Below are positions 5,775-8,943 of a DNA stretch of 8,943 nt, piece by piece (position 1 is the first letter of the stretch; every line of letters begins with the position of its first letter). Location: the NCBI GenBank assembly GCA_024280785.1, contig JAJRPK010000327.1, positions 1 to 8,943 on the forward strand, given 5' to 3'. The notes under the pieces are model-generated. The model searched no databases. It had not been told where the DNA came from and saw only the letters and a program-made list of their open reading frames with translations. The position numbers were made by a program, and so were the translations under genes. This DNA comes from Gammaproteobacteria bacterium. GTDB taxonomy: Bacteria; Pseudomonadota; Gammaproteobacteria; Pseudomonadales; UBA7434.

Positions 5775-6773
5775 CTAAAAACTTGCTTTAAAAGGGAATA
5801 AACCAAAAATCCCGCCAGTATGAATAAAAACAATATTGTCAGTGACGTCAAACCGCCCCTGTTTTATTTCATTCAGTAAACCGTTGAACGCTTTGCCCGT
5901 ATATACCGGGTCTAAAATCGCCCCTTCTGTTTTCGCTAGCAAAGCTATCGTATCGAAAACCGGCTGACTAGCTTTGCCATAACCCTCACCGACATAACCA
6001 TCGATAATATTTATGTCGGCAGAACTGAATTCAAGCCCTTTCGCTTGCTGGGGATAACGGCGAAGCCATGCATCAATATCTTCAGCAATTTTTGCATGGA
6101 AATAAGCAGCGTCATCGCAAACGTTAATTCCAATAACTTCTGCTGAAATATTAAATAGTTTTTTACCCAAAACCAGCCCCGCTTGGGTTCCACCTGATCC
6201 ACTCGCACAAATGATCGCTGTCGGTTCAATTTTTTTCGCAACAAAATCTGTAACCAGTTCTTTACAAGCACCAATGTAACCCCAAGCACCGACCGCATTA
6301 CTTCCGCCGGTTGGAATCGCCAAACCGGTTTCACCCGCGCTGTTAAAGCCCTCAATATATTTATCAAATAAATTATCCAGATTTGAAAAGTAATCCGCTG
6401 GACGGTGATAGGAAATACTGGCGCCACAGAGTTCATCGAGCAGCTGATTGCCGTCTAACGATTCATCTTTAGCGGGAATGCCGCGAAGAATAAGATGGCA
6501 CTTCATGCCCAGCTGAGCCGCGATTAACGCGGTAGCCCGGCAATGATTAGACTGAATACCCCCACAAGTAACCAAGGCGGTAACGCCGTCTTTTTGCGCC
6601 TGAGCGACAATAAATTCAAGCTTGCGTACTTTGTTACCGCTCAAAGTACTGCCCGTCATGTCATCTCTCTTAAGCCAAATTAATGGCCCTCCAATCAGTG
6701 CTTGCAATCGCGACAAAGGCTGTAGCGGAGTGGGCTTCTGGGCAAGGTTAATTCGTGGAGGAAATTCGATCAT
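5775..6773 (-). CDS. dcyD: PLP-dependent D-cysteine desulfhydrase (ACC deaminase family)
   Basis: This 332-residue protein belongs to the fold-type II PLP family that contains D-cysteine desulfhydrase (D-cysteine to pyruvate, H2S and ammonia) and ACC deaminase. The PLP lysine is K48 in SGNKVRKLE; the nucleophile-type serine is S75 in GGIQSNHCRA; the phosphate-binding loop is SGSGGTQAG (191-199). Two positions separate the activities: ACC deaminases have Glu295 and Leu322, whereas desulfhydrases have Ser/Thr and Thr. Here they are T292 (DPVYTGK) and T319 (FIHTGG), with the same 27-residue spacing, so D-cysteine desulfhydrase is preferred. The activity is inferred, not shown; other D-amino acids are possible substrates. 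The N-terminus (IEFPPRINLAQKPTPLQPL) is typical and the ATG at 6771-6773 is well placed, with a weak AGAG upstream. It lies 35 bases after yajC on the same strand and converges on gspD. Confidence 0.85.
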   Translation of the reverse strand: MIEFPPRINLAQKPTPLQPLSRLQALIGGPLIWLKRDDMTGSTLSGNKVRKLEFIVAQAQKDGVTALVTCGGIQSNHCRATALIAAQLGMKCHLILRGIPAKDESLDGNQLLDELCGASISYHRPADYFSNLDNLFDKYIEGFNSAGETGLAIPTGGSNAVGAWGYIGACKELVTDFVAKKIEPTAIICASGSGGTQAGLVLGKKLFNISAEVIGINVCDDAAYFHAKIAEDIDAWLRRYPQQAKGLEFSSADINIIDGYVGEGYGKASQPVFDTIALLAKTEGAILDPVYTGKAFNGLLNEIKQGRFDVTDNIVFIHTGGIFGLFPFKASF

Positions 6774-6808
6774 CTCAAACTCTACAAAGCGGTTACAAAT
6801 ACCTTCTA

Positions 6809-7141
6809 CTATATGTTTTTTAATGTACCCTTGGGCAATATGGCGTGTACTGCAATTTTTTGAAATTTCAGTTCCATATTATCTGCTGCCGCTAATACCA
6901 AATAATCGCCTTCAAGTTTACTAACCTTACCTAAAAGGCCACTGGTCATCACAACTTCATCACCCTTTTGTAAGGCCCCGACTAAATCATCATGCTCTTT
7001 CTGCCGTTTTCTCTGAGGTCGAATAGCAATAAAATAGAAAAAAACAAACAGACCAACCATAAATATCATTGAGACCATCGGACTTCCCCCAGGCTGGGAT
7101 GCTGCTGTCTGTGCCTGTGCTTCACTTATAAACCAACTCAT
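6809..7141 (-). CDS. yajC: Sec translocon accessory protein YajC
   Basis: YajC is a small inner-membrane protein associated with SecDF and the SecYEG translocon. The 110-residue product has the family layout: a short periplasmic N-terminus MSWFISEAQAQTA, one membrane helix (about 22-40, SMIFMVGLFVFFYFIAI), the hallmark basic turn RPQRKRQKEH (41-50), and a cytoplasmic domain with LQKGDEVVMTSGLLGKV (57-73) and the closing ILPKGTLKNI (101-110). The ATG has a GAGG ribosome site at 7149-7152 with normal spacing. In most gammaproteobacteria yajC sits between tgt and secD. Here its upstream neighbour is bcp and its downstream neighbour is the desulfhydrase gene, so it is detached from secDF. It could be the sole copy moved by rearrangement or an extra paralog; the window cannot tell. 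The upstream gap carries hexamer repeats. Confidence 0.95.
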   Translation of the reverse strand: MSWFISEAQAQTAASQPGGSPMVSMIFMVGLFVFFYFIAIRPQRKRQKEHDDLVGALQKGDEVVMTSGLLGKVSKLEGDYLVLAAADNMELKFQKIAVHAILPKGTLKNI

Positions 7142-7174
7142 CGGAATTCCTCGTTAATAGAAAATATAATTAAA

Positions 7175-7226
7175 CTCTTACTCTTACTCTTACTCTTAAA
7201 AGTAAACATAAACGCAAACGTAAGCG
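7175..7226. repeat. Hexamer microsatellite between bcp and yajC
   Basis: On the plus strand CTCTTA occurs four times perfectly (7175-7198; TAAGAG on the coding strand of yajC). After a short AAAAG spacer come four degenerate hexamers, TAAACA, TAAACG, CAAACG, TAAGCG (7203-7226), which reach to within one base of the bcp stop codon. The tract fills most of the 86-base gap and lies 34 bases upstream of the yajC start, in its leader or promoter region. An AT-rich -10-like TATATT lies between the tract and yajC on the minus strand, without a clear -35. Confidence 0.8.
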
Positions 7227-7227
7227 G

Positions 7228-7701
7228 CTAAAGATTTGCTTTAATCCAATCGATAATATCATCGTGATGTGTTTTTGTTTTCACCGTTGCCATTATGTGC
7301 TTTAACCGACCGTCTTTAGCAACGATAAAGCTGCTTCTTAATATTCCGTCGTATTCTTTGCCCATAAACTTTTTTGGGCCCCATGCTCCGTATTTATCAG
7401 CAATAGTATGCCCCTCGTCCGATAACAAATCGAAATTAAGAGACTGTTTAGCTATAAAGTTTTGCAGTCGCTTAACCGGGTCGGGGCTAATACCTAATAC
7501 AACGGTGTCTATTTTGGCTAAAGCTTTCTGACTATCACGAATACCACAGGCCTGCACAGTACAACCGGGCGTACTCGCCTTTGGGTAAAAATAGACGACA
7601 ACATTTTTTTTGCCTTTGAAATCTTTCAAGCTAACTTTTACGCCATCTTGATTCAATAGACTAAAAACCGGGGCTAGGTTCCCCACTTTAGGTAAAGCCA
7701 T
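7228..7701 (-). CDS. bcp: Thiol peroxidase Bcp (PrxQ-type peroxiredoxin)
   Basis: Bcp is a cytoplasmic atypical 2-Cys peroxiredoxin that reduces hydrogen peroxide and organic peroxides using thioredoxin. The 157-residue product spans the whole family length. The active-site stretch is YFYPKASTPGCTVQACGIRD, with C47 as the peroxidatic cysteine in the PxxxTPGC motif and C52 as the resolving cysteine, the five-residue spacing of the E. coli type. Further family matches are VVLGISPDPVKRLQNF (67-82), LNFDLLSDEGH (87-97) and GAWGPKKFMGKEYDGILRSSF (109-129). The ATG at 7699-7701 has GGAG eight bases upstream. It follows rmuC by 28 bases on the same strand, so the two may be cotranscribed. No key residue is missing. 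Confidence 0.96.
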   Translation of the reverse strand: MALPKVGNLAPVFSLLNQDGVKVSLKDFKGKKNVVVYFYPKASTPGCTVQACGIRDSQKALAKIDTVVLGISPDPVKRLQNFIAKQSLNFDLLSDEGHTIADKYGAWGPKKFMGKEYDGILRSSFIVAKDGRLKHIMATVKTKTHHDDIIDWIKANL

Positions 7702-7729
7702 TACTTACTCTCCAAACAATTATTCAGGT

Positions 7730-8943
7730 TTAAACTTCTTCAGAAACTGAAGACTCTTGCGACGACAGTTCTAAAATTAATCTATCATTATCTTCAGCAT
7801 CCGATACCATTTTATCAGGAAGTGCTTTGCTCGTTTTTGCACCTAAATCTTTAAGATTCGTTACCCGCTTGACCAAATTTCCTCGGCCTTGAATCAATCG
7901 ATCCTGAGCTTTGTTGTACGAATCGCTCGCTTTAGATAAATGTTTGCCTATATCGTCGAGCGACTGAGCAAACAGTACAAAATGGTCGTGTAACCGCCCC
8001 GCTTCTAACGCTATCTTTTCTGCATTTTTATTTTGCCGCTCGTGCCGCCAAATTGTTTCAACTGAACGCAAGATTGCCAACAAATTCGTTGGGCTAACCA
8101 GCACAATATTTTTACTATAAGCATCACCCCAGATACTTCTATCGTTTTGTAATGCTAAGATAGATGCTCCCTCAACGGGGATATACAACATCACATAGTC
8201 TAGAGTATTCGCGGCCACTAACTTATCGTAACTTTTACTACTTAATTGTTTAATATGGGTTCTAACAGATAAAATATGTTCTTTTAGCGCCTGTTCTTTT
8301 CCGCTATCGTCGTCCGCCTCGAAATATCGCGTATACGCCAGCAACGAAACTTTTGAATCGATAATAATGTCCTTGCCGCCCGGAAGATGAACAACCACAT
8401 CAGGGATTTGCCTGGCACCGTCTTCATCGCGCATCGCAACTTGAGTCTCATACTCCTCTGGGTTACGTAAACCGCACATTTCGAGTGCACGAACTAATGT
8501 CAACTCACCCCAATTACCCTGTGACTTATTGTCGTGTTTCAAAGCACGAGTTAAGTTATTAGCATCCTCGCTTATTCTCAAACTTTCTTCACGGAGCTGC
8601 ACGATTTGCTCTTTTAGCAAGTGCCGTTCTTTGCTCTCAGCACTGTAAACATCATCAACTTTTTTACGAAAATCACTTAATTGCTGCTTTAACGGCGCCA
8701 AAGTTCCATCTAGCATTTGTTTATTGGCATCTGAGAACTTCTTGTTTTTTTCTTCAAATATTTTATTGGCTAAATTCTCGAACTCAAGTGTAAGTTGCTG
8801 ACGATTTTGCTGCAAAATCTCAATCTTTTCGTCTAAACCTTGCCGTTCCGCCTGCGTTCGGGCATCAAGCTTTGCGTAATTGGCCTTTTCAGCGCTAAGT
8901 TCTGCATGTACATCTTGATATCGCTGTTCAATTTTTTCACAAG
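7730..8943 (-). CDS. rmuC: RmuC family protein (DNA recombination protein, N-terminus beyond window)
   Basis: RmuC is a predicted nuclease-fold protein whose loss in E. coli raises inversion at short inverted repeats; it is thought to limit such rearrangements. The open frame runs through the right edge, giving 403 visible residues of a family usually about 450-510 long, so the N-terminal membrane anchor and the first part of the coiled coil are missing. The visible N-terminal 125 residues are Lys/Glu/Gln-rich coiled coil. The nuclease-like core begins with KSQGNWGELTLVRALE (visible residues 140-155), followed by IPDVVVHLPGGKDIIIDSKV (179-198), where PD and DSK fit the PD-(D/E)XK pattern. DYVMLYIPVEGA and IVLVSPTNLLAILRSVETIW are also characteristic. 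The C-terminal tail is Ser/Glu-rich. An internal TTG at 8813-8815 is not the real start, because in-frame coding continues upstream. Confidence 0.95.
   Translation of the reverse strand, partial: CEKIEQRYQDVHAELSAEKANYAKLDARTQAERQGLDEKIEILQQNRQQLTLEFENLANKIFEEKNKKFSDANKQMLDGTLAPLKQQLSDFRKKVDDVYSAESKERHLLKEQIVQLREESLRISEDANNLTRALKHDNKSQGNWGELTLVRALEMCGLRNPEEYETQVAMRDEDGARQIPDVVVHLPGGKDIIIDSKVSLLAYTRYFEADDDSGKEQALKEHILSVRTHIKQLSSKSYDKLVAANTLDYVMLYIPVEGASILALQNDRSIWGDAYSKNIVLVSPTNLLAILRSVETIWRHERQNKNAEKIALEAGRLHDHFVLFAQSLDDIGKHLSKASDSYNKAQDRLIQGRGNLVKRVTNLKDLGAKTSKALPDKMVSDAEDNDRLILELSSQESSVSEEV

Noticed and set aside
5737..5790. Possible terminator hairpin between gspD and the desulfhydrase gene
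   Set aside because: Only a 4-bp CAAG/CTTG stem, or a bulged CCTTTAA/TTAAAAGG pairing, and no T-run on either strand.
6011..6436. 141-codon minus-strand frame inside the desulfhydrase gene
   Set aside because: Overlaps a complete, motif-rich enzyme frame and encodes no recognisable domain.

Overview
The window is ordinary chromosomal sequence from a Gram-negative bacterium, most likely a gammaproteobacterium. Evidence for this is the general secretory (type II) genes, YajC, Bcp and RmuC of gammaproteobacterial character, and moderate, slightly AT-rich base composition. The type II secretion (T2SS) layout, with gspC-gspD divergent from gspE-gspF, is the one known from the Pseudomonas aeruginosa xcp locus. 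The low GC argues against Pseudomonas itself. A marine gammaproteobacterium such as a Cellvibrionales-type lineage is a guess only.

Left part (1-5736): a type II secretion locus. On the minus strand, gspE (cytoplasmic ATPase) is followed after 3 bases by gspF (inner-membrane platform protein), which runs off the left edge. On the plus strand lie gspC (inner-membrane clamp protein, short and without a PDZ domain) and gspD (outer-membrane secretin). The 605-base region between the two divergent units (2370-2974) has no credible gene. It holds candidate -10 boxes on both strands, a 13/15 direct repeat, a perfect 9-bp dyad and recurring CGGTC-plus-AT motifs, so it is probably the control region for both units. 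Together the four products would form the motor, platform, linker and outer-membrane channel of one secretion machine; the pseudopilins and the rest are expected beyond the left edge.

gspD is split by a one-base frameshift at a run of six G (4793-4798). Restoring one base joins two excellent halves into a 717-codon secretin (710 from the preferred ATG). It is either a homopolymer error in the sequence or a real lesion that would disable the secretion system.

Right part (5775-8943): four genes on the minus strand, in transcription order rmuC (5' end cut off by the right edge), bcp (thiol peroxidase), yajC (Sec translocon accessory protein) and a PLP-dependent D-cysteine desulfhydrase-type enzyme. 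Gaps of 28, 86 and 35 bases make a shared transcript possible. The 86-base gap before yajC carries four perfect hexamer repeats followed by degenerate hexamers. yajC lacks its usual neighbours tgt and secDF here.

No mobile element, CRISPR array, tRNA or rRNA was seen, and nothing in the window looks like an undescribed system. The points most worth checking are the gspD frameshift, the isolated yajC with its upstream microsatellite, and the repeat-rich gspC/gspE control region.
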